Origin: an uncultured bacterium
GTDB lineage: Bacteria; Edwardsbacteria; AC1; EtOH8
Assembly: GCA_937863685.1 (NCBI GenBank)
Contig: CALMGM010000006.1
Coordinates: forward strand, 1 to 55,439
DNA length: 55,439 nt
Reading direction: 5' to 3'
Shown piece after piece: positions 31,647 to 41,865 of this stretch. The position numbers and the translations under genes are program-made. Under the pieces are notes generated by a model that was not told the origin of the DNA, did no database searches, and saw only the letters and a program-made list of their open reading frames with translations. Positions within the stretch are counted from its first letter, which is position 1. Each line of letters begins with the position of its first letter.

Positions 31647-32469
31647 CGTACTTCCTGGCCACCTGGTCCAGTTCTATCAAACTCTCCAGCAACTTTTCCA
31701 GTTTCGACAGATCCAGCATGCTGGCCGCGTCGCACTTGGCCTCGCAGGGCCTGGGGTGGGTCTCGATGAAGATGGCGTCGCAGCCCGCCGCCACCCCGGC
31801 CCGGGCCAGAGGCTCAATGAACTCCGGGCTCCCCCCGGCCGGATCGCTGGACGGTTTGCCGTACTTGCGGATGGTGTGGGTGACATCGAATACCACCGGA
31901 TAACCCAGCGAGCGCATGATGGGCAGGGCCTTGAAATCCACCACCAGGTTGTGGTAGCCGAAACAGCTGCCCCGCTCGGTCAGCAGGATGTTGCTGTTGC
32001 CGATCTCCTCTATCTTTTTGACGATGTGTCCCACGTCCTCCGGCGCCAGAAACTGCCCCTTTTTGATGTTGACCACCTTGCCGGTCCGGGCGACCTTCAA
32101 GGTCAGCTCGGTCTGCATGCACAGATAGGCCGGGATCTGGATGATGTCCAGCACCTGGGCGCAGGCGGCCACTTCCTCGGGATAATGGACGTCGGACAGC
32201 ACCGGTACCTCGAACTGGTTCTTGACCTTTTCCAACAGTTTCAAACCGTTCTCGAGTCCCGGGCCCTGGTAGCTCTTGGCCGACGAGCGGTTGTCCTTTT
32301 TGTAGGAGGCCTTGAACACCAGGCCGATCTTCAGCTTTTCCGAGATCTTCTTTATCTCCTCGGCGGTCCTCATCACCACCGCTTCGTCCTCCAGCACGCA
32401 GGGTCCGGCTATCAGGGCCAGCGGATTCCCGTGGCCTATCTTTAGGTTTTTCAGTATTAGTTCTTTCAT
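31642..32469 (-). CDS. kdsA: 3-deoxy-8-phosphooctulonate (Kdo-8-P) synthase
   Basis: The 275-residue enzyme condenses PEP with arabinose-5-phosphate, the product of KdsD. Marks are 'LIAGPCVLE' (C24), 'FKASYKKDNRSS' and 'PVVFDVTHTIR', with 'HPRPCEAKCDAA' near the C-terminus. The Cys in AGPCV is the metal ligand of the metal-dependent class (as in Aquifex), whereas E. coli has Asn there. AAGGGA precedes the ATG. It starts 9 bases after the TPR gene stop at 32479, so the two are probably cotranscribed. Confidence 0.97.
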   Translation of the reverse strand: MKELILKNLKIGHGNPLALIAGPCVLEDEAVVMRTAEEIKKISEKLKIGLVFKASYKKDNRSSAKSYQGPGLENGLKLLEKVKNQFEVPVLSDVHYPEEVAACAQVLDIIQIPAYLCMQTELTLKVARTGKVVNIKKGQFLAPEDVGHIVKKIEEIGNSNILLTERGSCFGYHNLVVDFKALPIMRSLGYPVVFDVTHTIRKYGKPSSDPAGGSPEFIEPLARAGVAAGCDAIFIETHPRPCEAKCDAASMLDLSKLEKLLESLIELDQVARKYV

Positions 32470-32478
32470 GATTCCCTT

Positions 32479-33909
32479 TTATTTTATGGATGATTTAAGT
32501 TCACTAAGCCGGTCACGGTAATCAATATTGCCCGACCTCTGCCAAAGCTCCTGGTAAAGACTCAGGGAATTTTCCCGGTATTCTGTATTACCAGTCAGTT
32601 TAAAGAGGTGGTAATTTATCTCCGCTAGGTATTTATCTGTTTGAATATCCGGCAGCAGAGTTTTCAGGCCGGCAATGGCCCCGGGCTTGTCTTCAGCTGC
32701 CAACAGAATATCCTCCAGGATCCCCGCTTTTATGAGCACCTCCCGGCAGTTGGTCTCCCGGGCCGATTCCAATGCCCGTTGATTGAACTCTCTGGCCGGC
32801 TGCTGCCGCCCCTCCTTATGATAGAAATCGGCCATAAGAAAATAATTCTGCGAAAGCTGAAAATCATTTTCAGACTTCTTGGCGCTTTCGACGCCTTTGG
32901 CAAAATATTCCTCGGCCTGGCCCTTATTCCCCAGCCTGGCCTGCAGTTTGCCGATGTTGGCCAGCAGTACGGCTATATTCTCAGCGTTGCTAATCTCGTT
33001 TGTCAGCTCCATGGCTTTATCAAATAACTGCTGACTGGCCTGGTAATTCCCCAGGAACATCTCGGTGATCGCCATGTCGTCGCAGGCCACTATCATCCCT
33101 GGTTTATCCCCCAGTTCCTGAGAGATCTCCAGATACTGCCGGAAGAAATTCTTGGCTCTCTCCAGTTCGTCCATTTCGAAATAGATAGAGCCCACATTGC
33201 CCAGGGCGTAACTGATCACCTGCTTATTGCCCTGGCTCTGGGCCATTTTCAGATAACTGGTGCAGTATTCCAAAGCCTTGGGATAATCGCCTATCTCCTG
33301 GTAGATCATCCCGATATTACCCACCGAGATGGCCTCGGTCTCCTGGTCGCCCAGCTCCCGGGAGATATCCATGGCCCGCTGATAGTACTCGATGGCCCGG
33401 TCGAAATCGCCCTTTTCGTAATAGATGATCCCTATATTTCCAATGGCCCGGCTGATACCCTGTTTGTTGCCCAGTTCCTCGGCGTACCCCAGAGCCTCTT
33501 TCAGACATTCCAACGCGCTGTCGTAATCGCCCCGGTTGTGGTGGATGCTGGCGATGTTGCACAGCACCCGGCCCTGACCCCGTTTGTCGCCGGCATCCTG
33601 GAAGATGGTCAGCGATCTGTCGAATATCCTTCCGGCCTCCGCATACAGTCCGCGGTTGACCTTGAGGCTGCCCAGCCTGCTGCAGGCCTCGGCCAGCATG
33701 GTCTTGTCCTGAAACCTGTCCAACTCTTCCAGCGAACCGACCAGCAGGGATTCCACCTGCTCCCACTCCCCGATGATCTCCAGCGTATCTATCTTGCGGT
33801 CGATCACCTCATAGGGATAATATGCGCCTGACTCAACCGATTCCAGCCAGAGCATCGGCTTTTTATACCCGGAGCTTTTTTTTAAAGTGCTTTCTGGGCC
33901 GTTGCTCAT
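32479..33909 (-). CDS. Tetratricopeptide repeat protein
   Basis: The 476-residue protein holds about nine TPR units of the 40-residue LGN-like kind ('GNIGIIYYEKGDFDRAIEYY') from about residue 60 to 400, then a helical tail. There is no signal peptide or enzyme domain. GGGAG lies just before the ATG. The same repeat class occurs in the gene at 983-2323. It lies 9 bases upstream of kdsA, but a functional link to Kdo synthesis is not shown. Confidence 0.88.
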   Translation of the reverse strand: MSNGPESTLKKSSGYKKPMLWLESVESGAYYPYEVIDRKIDTLEIIGEWEQVESLLVGSLEELDRFQDKTMLAEACSRLGSLKVNRGLYAEAGRIFDRSLTIFQDAGDKRGQGRVLCNIASIHHNRGDYDSALECLKEALGYAEELGNKQGISRAIGNIGIIYYEKGDFDRAIEYYQRAMDISRELGDQETEAISVGNIGMIYQEIGDYPKALEYCTSYLKMAQSQGNKQVISYALGNVGSIYFEMDELERAKNFFRQYLEISQELGDKPGMIVACDDMAITEMFLGNYQASQQLFDKAMELTNEISNAENIAVLLANIGKLQARLGNKGQAEEYFAKGVESAKKSENDFQLSQNYFLMADFYHKEGRQQPAREFNQRALESARETNCREVLIKAGILEDILLAAEDKPGAIAGLKTLLPDIQTDKYLAEINYHLFKLTGNTEYRENSLSLYQELWQRSGNIDYRDRLSELKSSIK

Positions 33910-33961
33910 ATGCTCCCGGCTTGGTGGTTTATTGTTTTGATGCCCTGTCAGGGACCAATGT

Positions 33962-34294
33962 CTATTTTTTCAATTTTACGAACACCCGCCCGGCATAGAC
34001 CCCCAGAAAGGCCGGTATCAGAGCCAGCAGGGAGAAGAACAGATTCTGCTTGAAGGCCGGCATCCGGTCAAACATCAGCACCAGCAGCTGCAGCAGGAAC
34101 GGCCCGAAGCCCAGCGCAAAAGCCAGGCTTCTGGGATGCCGGTCGAAGAAGCGGCCCAAAGCCGCCCCTGCGGCCAGCACCAGCAGGGAGGTCAACACCC
34201 AGTTGACATGCAGGAGGTCCAGCCCCCCGGCCAGCATCCCTACGGCGGTGGCCATCAGGTAGTCTTTGTTTGCCTGAAAATAATTTTTCGGCAT
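33962..34294 (-). CDS. Small membrane protein of unknown function
   Basis: The 110-residue protein has three to four predicted membrane helices: 'TAVGMLAGGLDLLHVNWVL', 'SLLVLAAGAALGRFF', 'LAFALGFGPFLLQLLVLMF' and 'LFFSLLALIPAFLGVYAG'. A basic C-terminus (KLKK) suggests an inside location. It lies 54 bases downstream of the redox fusion gene on the same strand and could serve it, but no family is recognised. Confidence 0.75.
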   Translation of the reverse strand: MPKNYFQANKDYLMATAVGMLAGGLDLLHVNWVLTSLLVLAAGAALGRFFDRHPRSLAFALGFGPFLLQLLVLMFDRMPAFKQNLFFSLLALIPAFLGVYAGRVFVKLKK

Positions 34295-34348
34295 AGCTCT
34301 CTTTTAAATTATATTGAAGTAATTTAACTTTTTAGGATTCAAAGCAGT

Positions 34349-36721
34349 CTATGTAATCAGTATCACCACCAACGCCAGGCTCATCACCATGAACAATATG
34401 GCGGTGGCCAGCTTCACCCCGGACACCGAAGCTTGAGCCCATCCGGCGATGGTCTTGGAGGATACTCCCCAGAAGGCGATGACGAAGGTGATGATCATCG
34501 GCACTTCGAACATCAGGTTGTACAACAGCAGGTACCCGTAGGCCTGATACCTGACCGAGGATATCTGGCTGACAAAGGCGATGGTGGGCAGATAGACCTG
34601 GCCGGTGCAGGCGAACTCCAGGACCGAGGTGATCAGCCCCACCACAAAGGCCCCGCCGATAAGCCCCCCGGCCCCCATCCGTTCGCGGATAACCTTATGG
34701 ATGCGCTGTTTGGTCTTGGATGACAATTGCAGGTCCATGCCGGAGAGATCCCCCCGATGTGCTTTCAGGTAATCCCTGAAATTATATACCGCCAGAATAA
34801 GACCGGCAATGACCGCCAGCCAATACAGGATGCGGCTCAGCGCCGGCAGTGCCTTCAGGGACAGCAGGAATGACAGGCCTCCGACGCCGATCAGAAAATA
34901 GACCAGAAAATCGGCCAGGGTATAGGACAGACCCACCGCCAGGATCTCCCACCTTTTGCGGCCCACGAAGGCCAGGTAGGAGATGAAGAACACCAGCACC
35001 GCCAGAGAACAGGGATTTATCCCGTCCAGCAGGCCGGCTCCCATTACCCCCAGTACGCCGAAGGACTTGAAACGCTGGAAAATGCTCTGGCCGGCCTGGG
35101 TGATGTACCTTTTGGCCTCCTCCCAGGGGACCCGTTTGGTGCCCCTGGAATATTTGGAGACCAGGGCGGCCAGGGCGGCATCGTCTATCTGGCTGGCTGC
35201 CAGATGGTCATCGCCGATGTAGGCGCTGGGGGCTATCATCCTTTGTTCCCCGGGGACGTTGTAGAGTATCCCCAGGGCCTCTATGATCACCCGGTCGCCC
35301 TTGGCCTGCAGGTCGAATTTTCTTACTGCCAGCCGGGGATGCTGTTCCTGCAAGGCCCTCAGCATATACTCGGCCCGGCCGCATTTCTGGCAGCGCAGGT
35401 TGGTGACGAAGGCCAGGTAGATGCTGTCGGATGATGCCCCGGCCGCTAAATTATTTTCAGATGTATCTTTTGTATTCGATGTTTTGTTCTTGGTCTTTTT
35501 TATGCTATTTTGATTCAGCTGCAGGCTCAGCAGTGCCTCCAGCTCCTTTTCAATCTCCTCCACCCCGCCGAGGATCCTGTCGTTTATGACCACCGCAGGG
35601 ATCTCATTGCTTTTATCGTTAAACAGCCTCTCATAATCCAGCAGTAATTTATATTCCCTTGAATCATCAACCCTGTGATATTGGAGGCGCAGTCTGCCGG
35701 AATATTTGCCAGCGACATCCCGGAAAAGCCCTTTCTCCAGCTTTTGGCAATCGGGGCAGTCCGGTGCCACAAAGATGTGGATGACCGTTTTTTCTATCGT
35801 GATGCCGCCGCCGGTGTCTGGGTTGTGGTGGGAATAGTCCGGCATCGGACCGATTATTCTGCCGACTGCCGGATCATCGGGCAGGTCGGAAGTTATTCCG
35901 TAAAGCTTCGACTCCGATAGCAGCCACTTGCCGCCCTCCCTGGCCATAGCTGTCCCGGTCAGCCGTTTTCCGCCCGAGCCCGATTCTATTATCGGCACTC
36001 CGTTGCTGTAATATGGTTTTTCCAGCTCTGTCTGGCTGTGCCCGCCGATGACCAGCGACAGCTCCGGGAATTTTCTGGCCAGCTCGGCCTCTTCCTCAAA
36101 ACCCAGATGCGAGACCAGGATGAAAAGATCTACCTTGCCCTTTAAACTGTCGACCAGATTTCGGAGCACCGGTTCGGGAGGAATGATCTCTAGGCCCTCC
36201 AGCTTTTCCTTTGGGTAGTAAAGAAGGGTCTTGGGTGATATCAGCCCGATCACCGCGGCCTTTGCCGCCGGCTTGTCTAAAGAGCAGATCCGGTAAGCTT
36301 CAGCCATCGGTCTGCCATTGTAAAGCAGATTGGCGGAAACAAAGGGGATGTCAAACCGGCTTTTCAATTGCAGGAAATAATCGCCCCCTTTGGCCAGTTC
36401 CTGGTCGCCGACGGCCACCGCCTGGTACTTCATGGCCTGAAATGCCGCCAGGACCAGGGAATCCGAGGGCCGGTCGGTGTTTATCCCGAAGATGTCCCCG
36501 GACTCCAGCAGCCAGTACGGTCCGCCGCCGGCCAGCTTCTTTACCAGGGATGCCTGTTTGGCCAGGCCGCCCTTGGGCTCGCTGGGACAGCGACAGGGAA
36601 AAAGGTGTCCGTTGGCCGAGTTGGTCTGAAATATCTGTAATTCCTGGGCTGCGGCGTTGGAGGGAACGATCAGTCCGGACAAAAAGATTATCAGTATAGA
36701 TATTGAAAATATTTTTTTCAT
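34349..36721 (-). CDS. Fusion: UshA-like domain, two thioredoxin-like domains, CcdA/DsbD-like membrane domain
   Basis: The 790-residue protein starts with a signal peptide (to about residue 26). Residues 27-320 resemble UshA-like 5'-nucleotidases, with 'HLFPCRCPSEPKGGLA', 'SGDIFG' and 'IGGHSQT', but several metal-binding Asp/His positions seem changed. A thioredoxin-like domain with CPDC follows (about 330-425), then a second with CQKC (about 450-545). The C-terminal 220 residues form about six helices with the paired CcdA/DsbD cysteines in 'GINPCS' and 'EFACTGQVYLP'. This suggests electrons pass from the cytoplasm through the membrane domain to the two periplasmic disulfide domains. The ATG at 36721 is chosen for the signal peptide. 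Confidence 0.85.
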   Translation of the reverse strand: MKKIFSISILIIFLSGLIVPSNAAAQELQIFQTNSANGHLFPCRCPSEPKGGLAKQASLVKKLAGGGPYWLLESGDIFGINTDRPSDSLVLAAFQAMKYQAVAVGDQELAKGGDYFLQLKSRFDIPFVSANLLYNGRPMAEAYRICSLDKPAAKAAVIGLISPKTLLYYPKEKLEGLEIIPPEPVLRNLVDSLKGKVDLFILVSHLGFEEEAELARKFPELSLVIGGHSQTELEKPYYSNGVPIIESGSGGKRLTGTAMAREGGKWLLSESKLYGITSDLPDDPAVGRIIGPMPDYSHHNPDTGGGITIEKTVIHIFVAPDCPDCQKLEKGLFRDVAGKYSGRLRLQYHRVDDSREYKLLLDYERLFNDKSNEIPAVVINDRILGGVEEIEKELEALLSLQLNQNSIKKTKNKTSNTKDTSENNLAAGASSDSIYLAFVTNLRCQKCGRAEYMLRALQEQHPRLAVRKFDLQAKGDRVIIEALGILYNVPGEQRMIAPSAYIGDDHLAASQIDDAALAALVSKYSRGTKRVPWEEAKRYITQAGQSIFQRFKSFGVLGVMGAGLLDGINPCSLAVLVFFISYLAFVGRKRWEILAVGLSYTLADFLVYFLIGVGGLSFLLSLKALPALSRILYWLAVIAGLILAVYNFRDYLKAHRGDLSGMDLQLSSKTKQRIHKVIRERMGAGGLIGGAFVVGLITSVLEFACTGQVYLPTIAFVSQISSVRYQAYGYLLLYNLMFEVPMIITFVIAFWGVSSKTIAGWAQASVSGVKLATAILFMVMSLALVVILIT

Positions 36722-36734
36722 GGATACAAATGCA

Positions 36735-36763
36735 GCGCCGCACAACACAGGGCTATGCGGCGC
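36735..36763 (-). terminator. Possible terminator after gap
   Basis: GCGCCGCA and TGCGGCGC form an 8-bp GC-rich stem with a 13-base loop between the gap stop (36779) and the fusion gene start (36721). No good T-tract follows on the reverse strand, so termination would be weak or the hairpin may have another role. Confidence 0.4.
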
Positions 36764-36778
36764 CTTTTAAGCCTCCGG

Positions 36779-37861
<1,083 letters not shown>

Positions 37862-37869
37862 TTAAAGTT

Positions 37870-38523
37870 TTATATTAGTTTGATCGCTTCCTTGACGATG
37901 GCTATGATCCCCGCGCTTTTTACCCTGGCGGTGTTGATCATCAGGTGGTACAGGGCGGGATCGTTCCAGTCCCGTTGATAAAAATCCTTGACGTAGGATG
38001 AGCGGGCCTTATCCTTTTTCTGTATCAGGTCCCGGGCCTCTTTTTCGCTGACCGCTTGTTTCTCCATTACCCGTTTGATCCTGTAATCCAGAGGGGCGGT
38101 GATCCTCAGGTGCAGACAGCCCGGCTTGTCGGACAGGAATACCTGGCTGCCCCGGCCCACCAGCACCACCTTCCCCTTGCCGCAGAGATTCTCCATCAAG
38201 GTCTGGGTGAACTTGAGATATTGCTCGGCATCGAAGAAATCATATCCTGCCGGCAGCATCCCCGGCCCGGCCATCGGCAGCTCGAACCCCAGCCCGGAGT
38301 ACAGGGAGGGATTGGCCAGCAGCAGGTTGTTCAGGAACTTGCCCATGGAATCGTAGCCCTCCTGGTCGAATTTTTCCACTTTTTCGGCCGACACCTTGGC
38401 GTTCTGGGCCACCTTGACGATCATGGCCTTGTCCACCAGTTCGTAGCCCAGCGCCCGGGCGATGTCCTGGGATATCTGCTTGCCGCCGGCCCCGTGCTCT
38501 TTGGATATGGTGATCACCGGCAT
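37870..38523 (-). CDS. Cytidylate-kinase-like family protein
   Basis: The 217-residue protein resembles the Cytidylate_kin-like P-loop family. It starts 'MPVITISKEHGAGGKQI', where the P-loop is the relaxed GAGGKQ form, and has 'RITAPLDYRIKRVM' typical of NMP kinases. The substrate is not known; members often sit in operons with transporters or metabolic genes and are not the essential Cmk. The ATG at 38523 is set by AAAGGAGAT ahead of it, and it starts 35 bases after the TMTC-like gene stop, so the order TMTC-like, kinase-like, gap may be one unit. Confidence 0.85.
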   Translation of the reverse strand: MPVITISKEHGAGGKQISQDIARALGYELVDKAMIVKVAQNAKVSAEKVEKFDQEGYDSMGKFLNNLLLANPSLYSGLGFELPMAGPGMLPAGYDFFDAEQYLKFTQTLMENLCGKGKVVLVGRGSQVFLSDKPGCLHLRITAPLDYRIKRVMEKQAVSEKEARDLIQKKDKARSSYVKDFYQRDWNDPALYHLMINTARVKSAGIIAIVKEAIKLI

Positions 38524-38558
38524 GATAATCTCCTTTCTGATGGATTGTCTGATGGCGT

Positions 38559-40547
38559 TCACTGTCCGGTATCTTTACGGAAGGGTTTCAGCCGGGCCAG
38601 GATATCTTGGTCAGGCTGCCCGCCGGCCTCCAGATACCTGTCGTAAGCGTTAACCGATTCCGGATATTTCCCGTCCAGGAAATAGACCGAGGAAAGCTGG
38701 AAATGCAGCATCTTCCCAGCCGGGTTGGCCTTTAATGCTTCCCGTAGAACATCTTCCGCCAGATCGTATCGTCCGGTTTCCGAGTATATCAGGCTCAGAT
38801 TGTAACTGGCGTCAGCATTGCGGGGATCCAATTCCAGGGCTTTAAGATACTCCTGCCGGGCCTTTTCCGCCTGCTCATTTTTCAAGTAATAGCTGCCCAG
38901 ATTCACCCTGGCCGGGGCCAGATCCGGATCGAGCCGGACCGCTTTCAGGAACTCCTCCCCGGCCCGGTCATTATCGCCCTGATTATAATACAGGCTGCCC
39001 AGGTTGTTGTGGGCGGAAGGCAGGTCGCTGATGGCGATGGCTTGGGAAAACTCCTGCTTCGCCCGATCAGGCGATCCCAGCTGGCAATACAGACTTCCCA
39101 GATTGTCGTGGGCCCGGGCAAAGTCTTTTTTGAATTTTATGGCCTGCCGGTACTGCGCCTCGGCCTTGGCATATTCCCCGACGGCCTGATAGACCATCCC
39201 CAGGTTGTTATGAACCCCGGCATAATCCGGTGTGTATTTTAAAGCCAAAAGATATTTTTCAGCCGCCAGGTCGTAGTTCTTCTGTTCCTGGTACATCAGC
39301 CCCTTATTATACAACACCAAGGATGATTCCGGCGAAGTTTTTTCGGCCTGGTCCCAGAAGGTCTGCCGGTCCTTGAACACCGCGCTGTAACCTATGGTTC
39401 TGTACAACATCAGGGCAATGATAAGGGTAATGACGATCGACGATCTTCTGCCCCCAAATAGATCCTGTAAGATCCTGACCTGGGTCAATGATATCAGCAG
39501 TCCCATCAGCGGAAGGTAGAACCGGTGTTCCAGGAAAAGGGTCACAAAGGAGCCCCGGACGAGATACGGCAGGGAAAAGACCGTCAGCCACAGCAATCCG
39601 AACCGAAAGACCGGCTTATTGCCGATCCCTTTATAAAAGCTAGCCGCCAAAAGGATCACCGCTGCGGCTGCGCCGATGAGTATCGCCGGAAGCTGGGGCA
39701 CGGCCACCGGAGACAGTTTTATCGGCAGAAAGACCTTGCCCAGATAGCTGGACATCATGAAGATAAATTCCACCGGACTTGTGATCCGGTTCCCCTGCCA
39801 TTCGGGGCTGAACCCCATGGCCCCGGCCCTCAGCCAGTACCAGGCGGCAATGACCGCCAAGGCCAGAGACAGATGGGTCCACAGTTTTTTGCTTTTCCAC
39901 CCTGTTTTTGGGACCAGCAGCGCATAGCCCGCCATGGCCAGGGGAAGCATGACTGCCGATTCCTTGGCCGTCAGAGCCAGAGCAAAGAACAGCAGGCTAA
40001 AGGCCAGCCGCCCTTTTCCTCCGGCCCTTATGAAATCGATGAAACAAATGGCGCTTAGCATGATCGGCACGGCCAGCAGGGGATCGTTTCTTCCCGGGAT
40101 CCAGGCCACCGCCTGGGTATTCAGGGGATGGACGGCAAAGAACAGACAACCCAGCAGGGCTCCGGGAGGCGATATCCCCAATCTTTTTAAAAATTCAAAG
40201 AACAGCAGGCAGGCCGTCAGATGCAGGATGATATTGAATATATGAAACCCCCGGGCAGCCGGTCCGCCGATCAGGTTATTGAGAATGAAAGAGGTCTGCA
40301 GCAGCGGCCGGTAGAAGGGCGTACTGCCCCGCTCCAATTCCCCGGTGAAGGCCGCGGGAATGCTTTTGATATCCTCCAGCTGGCGCCGGTTGTTGATGAT
40401 CAGGGAATCGTCGTCAAAATAGACGTATCCGAAATTGACGGACCAGAGGTGGGCGGCTATCAGCAAGGCCGTTATCCAGGCGTAGGGCCGCCAGCCTTTC
40501 AGGAATATATTCTCTCTGAAATTCCCCTTATTATTGTCTGTGGTCAA
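38559..40547 (-). CDS. TMTC-like membrane glycosyltransferase-fold protein with TPR tail
   Basis: The 662-residue protein has an N-terminal cytoplasmic leader, about 9-10 membrane helices (residues 22-390) and six to seven TPRs (about 400-655). The first loop has 'YVYFDDDSLI' (D45-D47), the acidic motif that binds polyprenyl-phosphate sugar in GT-C enzymes. This layout is that of TMTC and bacterial relatives, which are thought to transfer sugars to exported proteins. The start codon is a TTG at 40547 with no good ribosome site. No ATG is available before the first helix. Substrate unknown. Confidence 0.85.
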   Translation of the reverse strand: MTTDNNKGNFRENIFLKGWRPYAWITALLIAAHLWSVNFGYVYFDDDSLIINNRRQLEDIKSIPAAFTGELERGSTPFYRPLLQTSFILNNLIGGPAARGFHIFNIILHLTACLLFFEFLKRLGISPPGALLGCLFFAVHPLNTQAVAWIPGRNDPLLAVPIMLSAICFIDFIRAGGKGRLAFSLLFFALALTAKESAVMLPLAMAGYALLVPKTGWKSKKLWTHLSLALAVIAAWYWLRAGAMGFSPEWQGNRITSPVEFIFMMSSYLGKVFLPIKLSPVAVPQLPAILIGAAAAVILLAASFYKGIGNKPVFRFGLLWLTVFSLPYLVRGSFVTLFLEHRFYLPLMGLLISLTQVRILQDLFGGRRSSIVITLIIALMLYRTIGYSAVFKDRQTFWDQAEKTSPESSLVLYNKGLMYQEQKNYDLAAEKYLLALKYTPDYAGVHNNLGMVYQAVGEYAKAEAQYRQAIKFKKDFARAHDNLGSLYCQLGSPDRAKQEFSQAIAISDLPSAHNNLGSLYYNQGDNDRAGEEFLKAVRLDPDLAPARVNLGSYYLKNEQAEKARQEYLKALELDPRNADASYNLSLIYSETGRYDLAEDVLREALKANPAGKMLHFQLSSVYFLDGKYPESVNAYDRYLEAGGQPDQDILARLKPFRKDTGQ

Positions 40548-40568
40548 ATTTCACCGCAGGTATTCGAT

Positions 40569-41723
40569 TCATCTGTTTTTCATCAGGACCCCGATCCCGC
40601 CATTGGCCTCCAGCTCCCGGGCCCCTTCCACGAATTCCACCCTGACTCCGCGCCTCAGGGCCAGGCCCACCATCTCCTCTTTCATGTCCGGGTCCTTATT
40701 GATGTTCTTGCCGCTGCAATAGATGCATTCCCTTGGTTTGCCCAGAACCCCCAGCATCAGGCAGTCGGCGCACTGCCAGCCCTGCCCGGTATATTTTTCC
40801 GAGATCACTAGGGTCTCGGCCCGGCCGTCCTGCAGGGCCGTCAGGATGGCCCTGGTTCCCAGCATGGCCCGCCCCCCCTTGCTTTTGGCCAGCACTACGG
40901 CCTCCCGGGCTATCCTCTGGGACTCCTGGTTCTCCAAATCTTTGAACAGCTTCAGCGATTCGTCCAGCACCTTTTTGTTGGGCGATTTGATGTCGAATTT
41001 GGCGGTGGTGATCACCTTGTTCTTCAGCGCGGCCGGCAGCTGCCGGTTGATCTCGGCCAAAGTTCCGTTCTCCGCGGCCACCAGCAGATGGGCGGTGTCG
41101 CCCTGGAAGAATCTCTGGGCCTCCCGGATGACGCTTTTTACGTGTTTGGCCCGGAGGTCTTTCAGATGCCGCTGGTGTTTTTCATCGGACAGGCCCAGCC
41201 GGCCCTTTCTGGTCTCGTAGCCCTTGGCCGAGATGTCATCGGCCGCGGTTACAATATCGGCCTCCTCCTCCAGGTTGCCCAGGTACATCTTCAGCATTTT
41301 GGCCTGCTTCTCGTCGCTGATGATCACGCCGTAAGGGTAGTAATTATCGGCCATCCTGGCCAGGGGATAGATGAAGGGTACCCGGGACACTATCACCCGG
41401 TTGGCCAGGGGAAGCACCGTCTGGAAGGTCTTGAATATTTTCTTGCTCTGGGAAATGAACACGGCGGCCCCCTTGCTCTCCGGCCTCAGGTCCTCCTCCA
41501 GATAACGGTTGATCTCCTTGATGTCCTTGGGAAAGCTTTCCGCTTCCGGGCTGTGCGGTTTCAAGCTCTTTTCTATTTCGCTGAATTTTTTCTTGAGAAA
41601 CACATTGTAATTCCTGCGTCCTTTGCCGTCCGGGGCGGCGTTAATGTAGACGCTCAGCACATAGCCCTGGCCGGGCTGCATCCTGGTCAGTTCCCGAAGT
41701 GATTTTTTGATATCGGTGCTCAT
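40569..41723 (-). CDS. Bacterial eRF1-like (baeRF) protein
   Basis: The 384-residue protein resembles bacterial archaeo-eukaryotic release-factor homologues. Region 120-260 fits eRF1 domain 2 (RNase H-like fold), and the end (about 270-384) fits the L7Ae-like domain 3 with an inserted zinc ribbon, 'CADCLMLGVLGKPRECIYC', as in aRF1/eRF1. The usual GGQ loop is not evident ('SAKGYETRKGRLG' is at that place), so true release activity is unlikely. Roles in ribosome rescue or stress are proposed for the family. I use the ATG at 41723 with AGGAG 10 bases ahead. A GTG at 41732 is too close to it. Confidence 0.75.
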   Translation of the reverse strand: MSTDIKKSLRELTRMQPGQGYVLSVYINAAPDGKGRRNYNVFLKKKFSEIEKSLKPHSPEAESFPKDIKEINRYLEEDLRPESKGAAVFISQSKKIFKTFQTVLPLANRVIVSRVPFIYPLARMADNYYPYGVIISDEKQAKMLKMYLGNLEEEADIVTAADDISAKGYETRKGRLGLSDEKHQRHLKDLRAKHVKSVIREAQRFFQGDTAHLLVAAENGTLAEINRQLPAALKNKVITTAKFDIKSPNKKVLDESLKLFKDLENQESQRIAREAVVLAKSKGGRAMLGTRAILTALQDGRAETLVISEKYTGQGWQCADCLMLGVLGKPRECIYCSGKNINKDPDMKEEMVGLALRRGVRVEFVEGARELEANGGIGVLMKNR

Positions 41724-41865
41724 GATGTTCACGCTCCTTTTTAGTTTACTGGTTGATTCAGATAGTCTAAAAGGACGTTAATTGTCGCCCAATATCAATC
41801 CTCCTTATATGATTTTTATTTGTTAGACTAAGTTAATAGATTCCCATTGACCATTCGGACGCTTT

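Noticed and set aside
31466-31735. 89-codon minus-strand frame
   Set aside because: It is made of the dispersed palindrome and the end of kdsA in another frame.
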